A stretch of DNA of 64,000 nucleotides from Blattamonas nauphoetae (lineage: Eukaryota; Preaxostyla; Oxymonadida). Positions within the stretch are counted from its first letter, which is position 1. Each line of letters opens with the position of its first letter. Shown here one piece after another: positions 52,301 through 64,000 of this stretch. The translations under genes were made by a program, and so were the position numbers. The notes beneath the pieces were generated by a model that worked only from the letters and a program-made list of their open reading frames with translations, had not been told where the DNA came from and ran no database searches. The stretch is taken from assembly GCA_033064195.1 (NCBI GenBank), contig JARBJD010000079.1:62001-126000 (forward strand). The letters run 5' to 3'.

Positions 52301-52360
52301 CTATCGGACGTAAATATGATGGAAAAGTGGAGAGGATTGGTGTGTTGATTCATTGAAGAG
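52301..52360. promoter_or_regulatory. head-to-head interval before surface gene
   Basis: It separates the first visible exon of the minus-strand phosphoesterase gene from the plus-strand surface-protein start. It probably contains an intron or promoter of either gene. No motif recognised. Confidence 0.3.
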
Positions 52361-55300
52361 GTGATCAGAGGAATGAAGAGAAAAAGAAGACTGATCACCA
52401 TCTTCACGAATCCCGGGATGATCTTACGTTTCATCTTCATTTTGATGCTGTCACTACCAATCTCTGCCATATTCACACTCTTGATATCTCCGATCATCAT
52501 CCAAGCTTTGACTCAATCATCTCAGCCACTCTCCACTCTCTTTTTGTCCGAACACAGAAATCATCAGAATGACCCCCAATGTACATCCATTCTTCATGTA
52601 CCATCTGGAATTTACCATGCAGATGAATATGCGATTGATTCATCACGTTTTACGATCGAAGGAGATTCTAGCCGAGTAATTTTTTCGTCACCCAAAGAAA
52701 CAGATTCAACCCGCTATGAACATTCAGATATCTCTGCAAGAAAGAACAGGGGAAGCTCAAGGTCGTCACTCTTTGTGATGATTAACAGTTCGATTTCTGT
52801 TAATTCGATCTGCTTCGACGTGAGAAGCCCAAAGACAATCGTGACCTTGATTTCGTCGTCGAACGTAAAACTGACTTCGTGCAAGATCATGAGTGGCGGT
52901 TGCTGCTCACCAATTGTTGTTGGTTCTCAGTCAGGATGTGATGGATCGTCAATCTCATTCTTGAGCTGTTGTCACGAACCATCGACGCAGAATCAGCTGT
53001 TCCCTCTCGTCGACTTTGATTCTCGCACCAATCCACCCTTTCACACATCTATGAATGCTGACGACGATATCACAACACAATCTGCAGATGGTACAGTGTC
53101 TGTGACGTGTGTGAATCATTTGATGTCTGATGCCGATCTTCCCCTCGGAACGGGTCCTCTGTTCAGTTTTGAGAGCACTTCGGATGAGTACCACCTTCAC
53201 TCATCGCCAGGCATCGAAACATCTCTTTCACACTCTCGCCTTCGGAACGTGACGAGTTCGCCTCTCCTGCCCTCCGTCAGATTGGCTCGATTGGACAGAG
53301 TCAGAAAATGATTGGAGTGGAAGTGAGTGGATGCTCGAACCATCTTTACGGGACAGTGTGTGACGACATGAACAATGGAGGAAGCATTCTTTGCTCGAAC
53401 TCTTCGTTCTCTCGCTGCTCGACCTCTCTCCCACCATCCTCCACACATCCCGCATACGCCTTCCAACACCGCACAGGATCAGAACAGAAGATTCTATTAC
53501 CACCAACAGACTCATCGTACGTATTGTTCTCCCACTGCACTTTCCACTCGATGACGTCCAGATTGAATGGAGGAGCGATCAATCTGAAGAATGGTTGCTC
53601 ACCTGTCTCCATCGCGGCGTGTTCATTCGTCGACTGTTCAAGCTCTTCCTGGAATGGAGGAGCCGTTTTCGTCGATTTTTCTTCGTCCTCACGCCAGTCT
53701 GTGTCAATCTCGTCTTCTCTCTTCAGTCGCTGCCAAGCTAAATCAGATGGAGGGAGTGTCTCAATCGGAGGCTCTCTGACTGCATCTCTCGCCGACTGTT
53801 CCTTCGTTGGCACGGAACTCAAACATTCCAACGGAGGATGTCTCGACTTCTCGTATCCGAAAGGAGAGACTCAGATCTGCAACTGCCGGTTCAGCGATGC
53901 GTCAGCGACGTATGGAGGAGCGATCCGTCTGAACCAGCCCTTCGCCAGCGTCATCTCATTCTCGTCCTTCATCTCCTGCGACGGATCATCAATTTACATT
54001 ACCCAAGTCACTGAGACTGTCGACATTCTGAACTGCATGTTTGTTGAATGCAACGGATCGTTCGGAGGTGCTGGAATCTATCTCGAAAGGTGCGCTGGTC
54101 TGGCCACAGTGAAGGACTCTCTGTTCGACCGATGCAACGCCTCAGATGGGGGTGGACTCCATATTTCTCGAACACCGACGTTCAGCCTGCACAATCTCAA
54201 GTTCCGAGCCTGCACTGGTGTTCATGGGAAGGACATTTATCTTCGACTCTCAAAAACAGAAGTGATACAGGGGAATATGATCACGAATTGTGTCTCGACT
54301 TCTGACACGAACAATATTTTATTTTTTTTTAATGGCTCTTATGAATTTGACAATACTCTCATTCATCCTGTTGACTCGATTGATGTTCCATCGATCGCTC
54401 TGTCTGCGTCGCTGGATGGGGATGATGCGGGATGGAGTTTGAGCGTGACAGCGAGTGAGAGTGTGGATGGAAGGATGCTGGATGTGCTGGACCACAACAG
54501 TGCGAGTGTTTACGAGAAACCGAACTTGGACTCTCCTCCTCCGATCGCTCGTCTGTTCGTGTTCGACTTCTCATCGTCTCAAACAGCATCTCAGCCGGTG
54601 TCGATCAACGAGTGGAACCTGCTGCAATACGAAGCAAATTATTCGATGACAATGGCATCACTTGCTGGAACCGACATCACTCTCTCTTCTTCGAACATCG
54701 AAACACCGAACCCTGCTCGGATTGTGGAAGTGATCACTGATTGGTCGTCATCTCAACCAGAACAGCTGTCGTTCCAGCTGAAAGGCCGAACACTGCCTTC
54801 TGGCAACTACATTGTGAAAGTGAAGAACGTGCCAGATCTGTCGATTGATGTGTTGTTCACTGGCCAACCGACGAATCAATCACAATCACGGAACATGCAC
54901 TCGTCAACAGCAACTCTGTTGCTGGTTGGGGAAGGGAGCAAGCTGGCATTCGACACGAAATATGAACTCGAGTCAGTTGAGAAAGTGGACGGCACGTCTC
55001 TCATCCTCGACCCTCCTCGCCTCTTCTTCACAACTCCCAATCCGACTCGCCTGACGTCCGTGAGTGATGCGATCTTTGCCGATCCACTCGACAAATCAAC
55101 AGTCTCCATCACTCTCTCTGGAGGCAACATCCCAACTGGATCGTATTCTTTGAATGTCTCTCTGATTGGAGAAGATCCATCGACTGAAATCTCACTCCAT
55201 GTTTCGTTCTCATCGAGTGACAGTGGAACGACATCAGCTGTTGTGTTCAAAAGAGATGGCAGCCAAACTGATCTGGTTTTCGATAAGAACTACACAATTC

Positions 55301-58300
55301 ACTCTCTTTCAAATGATCAACACAATATCTGGATTCCGTCTCCTCTCTCCTTCTCAGTTCCACCGAGTCCTGGGATTGTGTCGACAGTGTTGTCGGCCTC
55401 GCTGAACGATACGAAAACGGTTGTGACGTTGACACTTTGTGGGACACACTTTGCTTCTGGACCAACACATGTTGTTCTTTTGGAAGGATCGAACGTGGTG
55501 AGATCGAATGGAGATTTGAATGTGATCAACACAACCCACTTCACTGTCTCGTTCCCAGCTGGATGGGCACAGACATCGTCGACAGTTGCTTATAACCAGT
55601 CTTATTCTGTGAAATCTGTTGCCTCGCTGAGTGACTCATTCCTTGTTCGTTCGTCAATCTTGGTGAACATCCCCAAACCTCCGTGTGTGACGGGCATCTC
55701 GTGCAACTTCGACACCAATTTCACCCATTTTGTGGTGACACTGTCAGGAGAGAGTCTCCCATCATCAGAAACATACACTGCTCGTCTGATGGCACCGTCG
55801 GCTTCATTTGAAGTGACATTCTCTGACGATGTTGGGAGATCGGATCCGATCGAAGGAAATGCGACGAATGGTCTGCTCTTCGGAACGACATACAAACTCT
55901 CGTCCCTCTCGCACGGGATGGATCTGATTCTTCTGAACAAGACAGATTTCTCAACACCAACACCTTCATTCGTGAACGTAGCATCGTTTGACTTTGTGAA
56001 TGAAATCAAGACGAGCTGCAAACTCGTTTTGGGAGGCACGGATCTCACATTGGGAGGAGAGTTCAAAGTCACTCTCGAACCACCACTTTCGATCATTGTG
56101 TCCTTCTCATCAGCGACTCATGGAGAAAGTGATGAACTTCGGATTGGATGGCCAGACACACTGCAATATGGACAGAACTACACCCTCAAGTCGATCACTC
56201 ATTCGGTGGATGACACCCCTGCGTGCCTTGTTGATTCTATCTGAGCTGCACAACAGGATCGAAACCAGCGTCGGTTTTGTTGTTTGTCAACTCGTCTGGG
56301 TCGTCGTCGTTGTTGTGTGGTGATCTGACTCGACCTTGTTCGTCGATGGATGTTGGTCTGTCGATTGTGTCTGGAATTGGGTTCGCTCGTGCAGATGTGA
56401 AGATTGTTGAGAAAGGAGCACAAAACACAGTTCATTCGATGTCATCTGGGTCCGTTCTGTCGATCTCAACGAGCAGCCCAATCTCAGCGACACTCGAGAT
56501 TGGATCGTCAGCATCGATGGGATCGCAAACTGGATTGTTCGTCATGCCGTCAGCTCGATTGGAGTTCCACGACATCTCCGTTTCTGTCCTCCCAATCGAT
56601 CCTTCCTTCGTCCTCGTTTCTGGTGACAACTCCACTCTCGTTCTGAAAAACACATCATTCTTTGGCCACGACTCCGCATCTTTGTCGAACAGAGGAAACA
56701 CGGACAAGTTTCATTCATCTCCCAATTCAGAATTGTCTGACGAATCTGAATTTGTGTGCGATTGGTTGACAGGATTGTTCCAGCTCTCGAACTGCACGAC
56801 AAGAATCACAAGCACCCAACTGCACGATCTTCGGCAAGGAGCGATCAACATGAAGAACGGAACGGTTGAAATTGAAACTTCAACATTTCACGACAACACA
56901 CATCGTCACCCATCCTTCCCTTCAGCTCGACGGAACATCCACTGCTCGGATGGAGGTGTGGTGAAGGTTGGAAGTCTACTGGGAGGAGATGGAACTTTAG
57001 ACGAGAAGTCAGCGTGGATGATATTGGATGGATGTGAGATGGAAGGAAAGGAATCGCTGGTCTCTGCTCCATTCTTCGTTCCGACATTGTGGGCAAAGTC
57101 TGACAGCACTTTGAACAAGAAAGAAAAGGCGTTCACTGTGACGATTCTTGGATCGACTCTGATTCCGTGTGGTCTATCGCTGGAAGTGTTTCAAGTTGAG
57201 AAAGAAAAAAAGGCAGAGAAATCAAAGAAGATTGAACTGACCGAAGACTCCACTCTTTCCTTCACTGAAACCAACATCACGTTTTCACTCCCGCTGGCCT
57301 CGCTTGTTTCTCTGGACTCTTCGCTGGAATGGTGTGGTCGTCTTGTGTTTGGAGAGGAACAAAAGACAGCAGAATCGTTCGTGATCCAAAAGGACTCGTC
57401 GAGCCGAATGGCGGAATCAGTGAAAGACAACATGAAATGGTGGATTCCTCTCGTCGTCGTTCTGTTGTGCATTCTGCTCGCTTTGATTCTGGTTGTGGTT
57501 CTGTGTCGCCGTCGTCATTTGAAGAAAGAAGAATCGAAGACGAACTCAGCGAAAGAGATCGATCGACAAGAAATGGAAGTGGAGAAGATGGAAGAAGACG
57601 TTGTGCCGCGATCGGATCATCTCGTCGTCTCTTCCGACGTGTATACACAGGCCACGTCACAACAAGTTTCGATCTGCAAAGAGGCAGCGTACCAACCGAC
57701 AGTCGAGCCGCAGAATGTGATTCCTGTTGAGAATCGAGTGGAGGCGATGAGTTGTGGTGGAGAGATGAAAATAGTTGTGGTGAACAAGATGGATACGCTT
57801 TACGAAAGACTGCACACTTCGAAGATGGTGTTTGATCGGCGACATGTTGAGCAGATGATTGTTCGCGGAATGATGCAGCTGATGGAGAAGCGACACAAAG
57901 AGACTGGACTTCGACTGAGCTCGCACTGGGTTCTGTTCGACAGTCAGGGCGAAGTGTGTCTGAGATTGGGAAACGAAGCAGTGGATGTTAACGAGAAACA
58001 CGCTCCCATCAGCACGAAACAGAAATCGAACGAGGACATTCGATGGCAAGCGCCTGAGCAGAAGAGAAGAGAAGATGGAGAAGAGGAAAAGGAAGTGAAT
58101 GCAGGCCTGGTGTCAGTTTTTAGGCTTGGCCTTGTGTTGTACGAGATTGAGACTGGTCTTGTTCCGTTTGGAGAAACAGATGAAGTGAATGCAAGTCGAG
58201 CACTTCACTCAGGAACTCTTCCGAAGATGGATGGAGTGAGTCCTCAGATGGCCGAGCTGATCTCGTCGTGCCTCTCTCTGACACCAGCCGCTCGCCCTTC

Positions 58301-58382
58301 ACTCTCCTCAATCGCCCTCTCCTTTTCCGAGATTCCGGAATCACATGCACACGGACAGAATCCAAAGTTGTTCGTCTCCTGA
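52361..58382 (+). CDS. surface receptor-like protein: beta-helix, five Ig-like repeats, TM, kinase-like C-lobe
   Basis: The start is ambiguous between 52361 and an internal ATG at about 52,418; the latter gives a signal peptide (MILRFIFILMLSLPISAIF). The N-domain has LPLGTGPLFSF. Near 53,290 the frame changes: either a 32-nt intron (GTGACG..GTCAG) that keeps phase, or a frameshift. Beta-helix repeats follow (NGGAINLKNG, WNGGAVFVDF, FGGAGIYLER), then five Ig-like repeats (PTRLTSVSDA, PGIVSTVLSASLN, PCVTGISCNF). A second frame change lies near 56,250, before LLCGDLTRPCSSMDVG. One membrane helix (WWIPLVVVLLCILLALILVV) at about 57,440-57,510 is followed by RRRHLKK and a cytoplasmic domain with IRWQAPEQ and SVFRLGLVLYEIETGLVPFG. 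LSSHWVLFDSQGE replaces HRDLKPxN; no DFG and no N-lobe. The stop is TGA. Inferred function: surface sensing or adhesion with a pseudokinase tail. Confidence 0.75.
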
Positions 58383-59587
58383 TCCCTCTCCTTTCTCACC
58401 TCTCTTCAGACCTCTCGTTGTGAGAGTCTTTTTTCTCTCTATGAGATCACCTTCAATCTTTGTGACCTCTTTCTCCTTTTCTCACGAACCCTTCATCTTG
58501 TGTTTCCCCATTTCATCATTTCCACTCATGTCATTTGTCTTGATTTCTCAGCAGTACTCATTTCAAAAGTTCAAAACGACTCTTTCTTTTTCGTTCTGCT
58601 TCACTGCAGTTCTCACAATGCAATATCATTCACTCACCGTTCACGTCACCAACATTCTCTTGGCGTAACTTCTATCTTCAGAGTTTCAGTTCACGTTCTC
58701 TTCAGTTCAGTTTGCAAGCGTTGTTGGTTTCGTCGACGCGGTAGATTCCTTCAACATTGCCTGTCGGAGTCGTTCTGTTGTTTGCTCCCTCGCAAACTTC
58801 ACCACAGTTTCCATCACTCTCATTCGTCTTCACTCGATCCATCGCTGATGCTGGCAGTTTCTCTGAGAGGTCTTTCGTACTTTGGATTTTGTTTCTTCTT
58901 GATTGCATTTTTTGGTTCTGTTTTGACTCGATTCTCAATCGACCATTGTCAAACACAACCACTCCAAATTCCGCAATCGACCCCTCACTCTCATTCATTA
59001 TTGCTCTTTTGACAAACTATCCGATAATTTGAAGCAATCGATTTTTACGCAGACACAAAACGGACAATTCATCGTGAATTGGTGAGAACAATGGGACGTT
59101 CCTCCTTCATCCTCATGGAAGAAACAGGTCATTTAAGTACACTTCCTACTGCCTGTTTAAAGCATTCAGCCATCATAAAATGATCTTCCAGAAGGTCGTG
59201 CTCCCATCGTCTCAATTTCCATCCTATTCGAAAAAGAAACAACAGTGAAATGACAATTGTTCGTCAAAACACAACTCCCTCCTTTTGACATCGTCGTTCT
59301 CAACACGACTGTCTTTAATGGCCGCATTTTCCACAATATTCTCTACAACTCACTCCTCTCATCACTGAACAATCCATTTTGACCGGATTATCTTTCCCTA
59401 TCTCGACTTTTGGACCATCTCGGAAACACGTATCGTTTGTCTCATCAAAAGGGATTCATGCCTCATTCTCGCAGTGTGGCCAGAATCTGACGATGTCGCT
59501 TCTGAACATCTCGACCGTGAATTGTTGAACCTTTGACAACGGCCAATATCGTCCAAACGAGAATAGTATATTCATCACCATCTTCAC
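58383..59587. other. 3' flank with remnants of a beta-helix gene
   Basis: 58.4-59.1 kb shows only short Ser/Leu/Phe-rich frames. Around 59,190-59,550 plus-strand pieces such as FDIVVLNTTVFNGRIFHNIL and GIHASFSQCGQNLTMSLLNI have the Cys/Asn pattern of the beta-helix family, in more than one frame. This suggests a decayed family member. Confidence 0.3.
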
Positions 59588-60137
59588 ATTACTGAGGTCC
59601 TTTCACGAATCTCCTTGACCAGATTAATTGTATTGTATTGATGGTGGAATGATGAACTTGGGGTGTATCGTTGGTGAGAAATCAGAGAATGACACGAGTG
59701 TCTGTGATTTGAAGAATAGTCAAATGAAGTACGGGACGAAGCGCCCAAATGGCAATGTCCGGCAGACACTTAAATCAACAATCCGTGAAATGGCTTCTCC
59801 ACGCCTCTTGTTAGCTCCTTCCTTCAGTTTGCCCTTATTGGTATATTCCCACCAAAAAGGTCGATCAGACATCCAGCTATGAAAGCAAGACTATATTTGT
59901 GCTGAGAGAACCTGAAAGAATGCAAAAACAGCTCGATCTCGTCCGAGAGTCCTTCTTCACGCAGTTTGGCGACAACACGCCGTCCTCGCTTCTGAACAGC
60001 TGGATATTCCCCCCGCCATGAACACACGCCATCCAACATACTCTGAAGAAGATCATAGGTTCTGTTGGAAGCGTCAAAGAGCGCAAGACTGTCGGTGTAC
60101 GCCAGCGCTAACGATGAAGATGACAGCACAAATTGGG
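59588..60137 (-). repeat. segmental duplication, copy 1
   Basis: About 545 bp are closely related to 62476-63020 in the same orientation, covering the 3' end of the ARM-like gene and roughly 230 bp of downstream sequence. Confidence 0.75.
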
Positions 60138-60873
60138 TCATCGGTTCCACGTGTGGCGAGGATTCGAGAATCGTGGTTATCAAATTGCTGAAAATCAGAG
60201 CTTCTTTCTTCACATCGTATTCGCGTCTGTATGAGCATACAAACTCGAGGAACGGTTTGATTGGCTCGAGAAACTCGTCGATGAAGGTCTGCTGGAAGGA
60301 TTCAACTGAAATATTTCTTGTTTTGCAAATTTTGAGTATTGAATCTTGATATGATTCCTTGATGAACGATGTCAGAATTTTCATCATATACTTATTCGGT
60401 CCTTGATAACAAAGCATTTGCTCTTCGTAGAAGTATTCTGGGAGGAATTTGAAGAGTCCTGACTCAAGAATGTCGAAGTGGGTGGCAGCAGACGTGTTGC
60501 ACCATAATCCATCCAGAAGCTCCAACGCTGCCTTGACAAGCTTTTTGTCGTCTGAGGCGAGAATGACCACAATTGATTCGGCAAAACCAGAACTAGATCC
60601 ACCACATGGAACAAGACTGTAGAGGATCTTGTTGGGTGAGAATTCATACCAAGAAGCAGATGAAAGGTACCACAGGAAAAGGCATGCATAGTCAGTCACG
60701 GAGCTATCCAGATAGTCTCCTTCATTGACGAAGCAGATAAGTGACTGGTAGTATCTGGAGGCCTGGCCGAAAGATTTGATGTGGTTGTGTTTGTCCTGCA
60801 GAAACTTGGGAACCCTTTGCTCGTTGAAGGGCCATAGGTGATTATACTGGTCTGAGACATAACATAGTCTCAT
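59824..60873 (-). CDS. ARM-like helical repeat protein
   Basis: A single open frame of 349 residues from the ATG at 60873 (MRLCYVSDQYNHLWPFNEQR) to TGA. It is almost all amphipathic helix, with units such as KLVKAALELLDGLWCNTSAA and KKEALIFSNLITTILESSPH, in the manner of armadillo/HEAT solenoids. The 3' portion (AVQKRGRRVVAKLREEGLSD) is repeated twice more to the right as decayed copies. Solenoids of this type bind other proteins; the partner is unknown. Confidence 0.6.
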   Translation of the reverse strand: MRLCYVSDQYNHLWPFNEQRVPKFLQDKHNHIKSFGQASRYYQSLICFVNEGDYLDSSVTDYACLFLWYLSSASWYEFSPNKILYSLVPCGGSSSGFAESIVVILASDDKKLVKAALELLDGLWCNTSAATHFDILESGLFKFLPEYFYEEQMLCYQGPNKYMMKILTSFIKESYQDSILKICKTRNISVESFQQTFIDEFLEPIKPFLEFVCSYRREYDVKKEALIFSNLITTILESSPHVEPMTQFVLSSSSLALAYTDSLALFDASNRTYDLLQSMLDGVCSWRGEYPAVQKRGRRVVAKLREEGLSDEIELFLHSFRFSQHKYSLAFIAGCLIDLFGGNIPIRAN

Positions 60874-61085
60874 TTCGCAACGAATGGGGCAATGGCGTTC
60901 TGATCATGCCCACAATAAACAATATTCTCATCCTCATCATTTCCTTCAGTTATTTTCAATCCAAATCACTTTGAAACCGAATAAACTTGGTTCAGTTTCT
61001 AAAATACATCAATAAAAACAAAACAATCTCAACAAGAGCAACAAAAACTTCACTTCACCTTCAACCCATCTTCATTCGACTCATT

Positions 61086-61782
61086 AGCCGGGAATTTGTT
61101 CTCCAACAGCGACCTGCTCCTCTCCATCCGCTCGTCCTCCTCCGTCCTTCTGTCTAGTCATCATTTCTTCTTCAAATCTCTTCCGCTTTCCCTCACGAAC
61201 TCTTCTGACGACGAGGAGTCCGAAACTGGAGATTCACAACTGCCCGAATCGCTCCGTTTTTGTTCCCCTTCCACAGAAGAAGCACAAACTCTCTTTTGGA
61301 GATTGTCTGCAGCTCATTCAGCTTCTTCGTTTGTTTCTTCTCTTTCTTCGTCTTGGTTGGCAGTCTCTCCCTGCAATGTCCGACCATCAATCAGCGAAAG
61401 AACGTGGTGATCCCCGCAGGAGATTCGTTCCAAGCAATATCGGCTCATGAAGATTATCAACGCTGAGAACAAAACAAGGGAAACGAGGAGGTGAGTGTTC
61501 GGAGTAGCGAGAGAGACGGAGAAGGTTGATCCGAATGACGAAGAGTTGTGATCGCTGAACGAGCACGAAGTGGTTTGGATCGCTGAGGTGAGGAAGGGCA
61601 AGTGTGACAGAGAGGACGAGGATGAAACAGATGTCAGATCGAAAGGTGTCGTTTCTGACTGATGCGGGTGCTGTTTGAAAAAGAAGAAGAAGAAGATTAT
61701 TTTCGCAAGGTGAGGCGCAGGACTCACAGAGTAGCGTTGAGGATGTAGTTCGGTTGCGCGGACGATCAATCCTCCCTTTCAA
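61086..61782 (-). CDS. single-pass membrane protein, spliced
   Basis: A 5' exon near 61,730-61,782 is followed by an intron with a GTGAGT donor and a pyrimidine-rich TTTCAAACAG acceptor. The next exon reads HPHQSETTPFDLTSVSSSSS and then a membrane helix (LLVSLVLFSALIIFMSRY), followed by a charged tail (ETANQDEEREETNEEAE). Further acidic, Ser-rich sequence (EGEQKRSDSGSCESPVSDSS) down to about 61,090 probably belongs to the last exon. The family is not recognised. Confidence 0.4.
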
Positions 61783-61849
61783 GATCGTATGGAACGTTCA
61801 CGCCCAACTTGTTCAGCAGCTATGCTCCAACGTACACGCGACACTGTCC

Positions 61850-62475
61850 GCTCCGAAAATAGTCATTCCGTCGGATGTGCAGCTCGCTCGCGTCGGAAAG
61901 GCCGTGCTCACGCAGTTTGGCCACAATCTGCTATCCTCGCTTCGGAACAGCTGAAAGGTTCGTCGACCACTGTTTCATTCCTTCCAGAACATTCCAATGG
62001 AGGGCGCCTGCGATGGTGTGCGTGTTGAAGAACGTAATGCCGTCCGTTAGTGTCAGAGCAACTGAAGAAGTCAGCACGAACTGCGTTGTTTGCGCCAGGA
62101 AGGGTGCGTACCCGACAATCCGTCCAAAAAGTGTTGAGAGAACACGGTAATCGTTGGAATCTCCAATTCGGCGTCGATTCTTGGATATGAACGCTAGAAA
62201 TGGTTCGATGTGACGGAAGAACTTGTCGGTGAATCTTCTTTCTTGAAATATTAAGCCGAAATTGAGTGGATGCAAGGGACATGAATGGCGGGGACGCTTG
62301 AGTGATTGTTCGAATGCTGTCGAGATTGGTTCTCAGAAACAAGGGAATTGCATCTCGGATGAAGGGTTCGATGGGATGTTGGGGGTCTGACGTTGAGTCG
62401 AGGTTCATTGAACGACGAATGAAGAGAACGAATGCTGATCCAAACCACAATATCACAATACTCATCATCTCCACA
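61850..62475 (-). pseudogene. decayed paralogue of the ARM-like gene
   Basis: Reads MSIVILWFGSAFVLFIRRSM, then, after a frame change near 62,255, ERRFTDKFFRHIEPFLAFIS and TQFVLTSSVALTLTDGITFF, then SAVPKRG followed by an in-frame TAG and QIVAKLREHGLSDASELH. This matches AVQKRGRRVVAKLREEGLSD of the gene at 59824-60873. At least one frame change and one stop make it a pseudogene. Confidence 0.6.
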
Positions 62476-63020
62476 TTTCTGAGGTTCTTTCACGAATCTC
62501 CTTGACCAGATTCATTGTACAGTGTTGATGGTTGAATGATTGACTTGGGGTTTATCGTTGGTGAGAAAACACTGAATGACATGAGTGTCTGTGATTTGAA
62601 GAATAGTCAAATGAAGAACGGGACGAAGCGCCCAAATGGCAATGTCCGGCAGACACTTAAATCAACAATCCGTGAAATGGCTTCTCCACGCCTCTTGTCA
62701 GCTCCATCCTTCAGTCTGCCTAAAATGGGATATTCCCACCAAAATTGTCGATCAGACATCCAGCTATGTGATCAAGACGATCTTCCCACTGAGAGAACCT
62801 GAAAGAATGCAAAAAAGCTCGATCTCGTCCGAGAAGCCTTCTTCACGCAGTTTGGCCAGAATCTGCTGTCCTCGCTTCTGAACAGCTAGATATTCCTCCC
62901 ACGATGCACTCACACCTTCGCTCGCACCGTGAAGAAGATCATTGGTTATGTTGGAAGCGTCAAAGAGCGCAAGACTGTCGGTGTACGCCAGCGCTAACGA
63001 TGAAGATGACAGCACAAACT
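62476..63020 (-). pseudogene. 3' fragment of the ARM-like gene (segmental duplication, copy 2)
   Basis: Near-copy of 59588-60137. The coding part reads LSSSSLALAYTDSLALFDAS and AVQKRGQQILAKLREEGFSD. It lacks the first two thirds of the gene and begins abruptly at the minisatellite at 63028. Confidence 0.7.
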
Positions 63021-63027
63021 GGGGTAG

Positions 63028-63110
63028 GTCTAGGCTCAGATCTGAAAAAGTCTAGACGCAGATCTGCAGATCGGTCTAGGCGCAGATCTGAAAGTCTACA
63101 CGCAGATCTG
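63028..63110. repeat. short minisatellite, four units
   Basis: Four imperfect head-to-tail units of about 20-24 bp with consensus GTCTAGGCGCAGATCTGAAA. They lie exactly at the broken end of the ARM-like gene fragment. Confidence 0.75.
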
Positions 63111-63610
63111 TCATTACACTCGTTCTTATCGATTCTTTACCGCATTTTATTCAACAAACACCTCAATATCCACATCACTTCCACTTTTTTGCTCATTTCT
63201 TACTCTCTGACTTTTTTACAATCTGGGTTCATCGTGGTCAAAGAGATCCTGGGTTGATCTCGGACTGTTCCTTCCCATTAACGCGTCTTACAATGAGAGA
63301 CCCTTCCAGACATTTTTCCGGAACTTTGTCGTCGGATTCACGAACATATAGCCCTCCCGACTCTCCATCTTCTCTACACCGCCGGCATTTAATTCTCCAC
63401 TACCCAGACCGAAGTATGCATTCCATTTGGTCATTTCACCTCTCTTCCCTGATATTCAAGTTCATTTTCCTTGATCTCCGAGCCCATCCTCCACTATGTT
63501 CCGTCTGAAAAGTCAACTCCAGCTCCCATCGACAGCCTCGACGGACGGTGGTCACTCAGTATTCGAATCCGATCACAACTGAGAATTTCTACTTACAGAA
63601 AAGAGGAAGA

Positions 63611-64000
63611 ATTGAAACAGAACGTCCAGAATAGCGAAAACAGTACAACATTGTGAGAACGACCAAGAAAGGCGACGATGCGAAGGAAACAAAAGGGAAG
63701 GGGATGAAGACCAACAATTTGAGGTTGATGAGGACATCGAAGGAGAATATGAACAAGCAGAAAAGGAGGATGAAGGAACACGAAGCATGGGAGAGAATGA
63801 AGAAGTTGAAGAAAACGAACATGAACAGACTGGCGAAATGGAAAAAGTTGAAGAAAACGACAATGCTGAAGACAAACAGGAAGAGGCAGTTGAAGATGAG
63901 GTGAACAAGACGATGGAGATGCCGATGACAACCTACAAGAATTTGAGCAATCAGAACGCGAAGACAGAGATGCTGAGGAACAGTATGAAGAAATATGCGA
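63611..64000 (+). CDS. Glu-rich protein, partial (runs off window)
   Basis: An open frame with no stop to the window end reads DEDQQFEVDEDIEGEYEQAE and ENEEVEENEHEQTGEMEKVE, over a third acidic residues. There is no obvious start; an upstream exon is likely. Low complexity prevents a family call, and a shifted Lys-rich frame over the same bases is less likely to be real. Confidence 0.4.

Noticed and set aside
53285-53320. Firm call of a frameshift in the surface gene
   Set aside because: A 32-nt GT..AG segment would restore phase, and introns of that size occur here, so I left both explanations open.
1-64000. CRISPR arrays, rRNA genes or bacterial operon features
   Set aside because: None seen. 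Introns, scattered single genes and eukaryotic transposons rule against a bacterial contig.

Overview
The window looks like nuclear DNA of a gene-dense, intron-bearing protist. Introns are very short (about 29-60 bp, one of 129 bp) with GT..AG ends, and I could confirm several because the reading frame rejoins a recognisable protein. Long open frames use the standard genetic code. Large cysteine- and glycine-rich beta-helix surface proteins, receptor-like membrane proteins and many DNA transposons recall parabasalid/oxymonad metamonads; an oxymonad such as Blattamonas is my best guess, made from resemblance only.

Layout. 1-5.5 kb: 5' part of a beta-helix surface protein gene (minus), a pogo-like transposon with an apparently intact transposase just upstream of its start codon, a 482-bp TIR element carrying a tRNA-like Pol III unit, and an F-box/RCC1-like gene. 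7-13.2 kb: a membrane protein gene (minus) and a P-type cation ATPase (plus). 13.5-20 kb: a UBR-box gene cut off by a hAT-like element, then a virus-like fossil that itself carries a second pogo-like element. 20-28 kb: a transposase-like fragment, three small spliced genes, and a 1.7-kb structure with 184-bp inverted arms around two related MITEs. 28-32 kb: a broken S41-peptidase-like host gene interrupted by a 1.66-kb hAT-like element with a perfect 8-bp target duplication. 35.2-48.6 kb: two divergent giant surface-protein genes, one of them chimeric. 48.8-52.3 kb: the second tRNA-like element, a small membrane protein gene and a degenerate metallophosphoesterase gene. 52.4-58.4 kb: a fourth surface protein with a transmembrane segment and a cytoplasmic kinase-like C-lobe. 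59.6-63 kb: an ARM-like gene with decayed tandem copies, ending at a small minisatellite. 63.6-64 kb: a Glu-rich frame running off the window.

How it fits together. The main theme is a family of large surface proteins (1-859, 35260-38920, 39012-48618, 52361-58382). They share a signal peptide, a GTGPL motif, Pmp-like GGA/CxF beta-helix repeats, IPT/TIG-like Ig repeats and, where complete, one membrane helix and a pseudokinase-like tail. Several members show frame changes or a chimeric join, so the family may recombine. The second theme is DNA transposons. The pogo-like, hAT-like and 8-bp-TSD elements have clear ends and target duplications, and two of them interrupt or truncate host genes. 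The most unusual object is the tRNA-like TIR element at 3035-3516 and 48823-49304.
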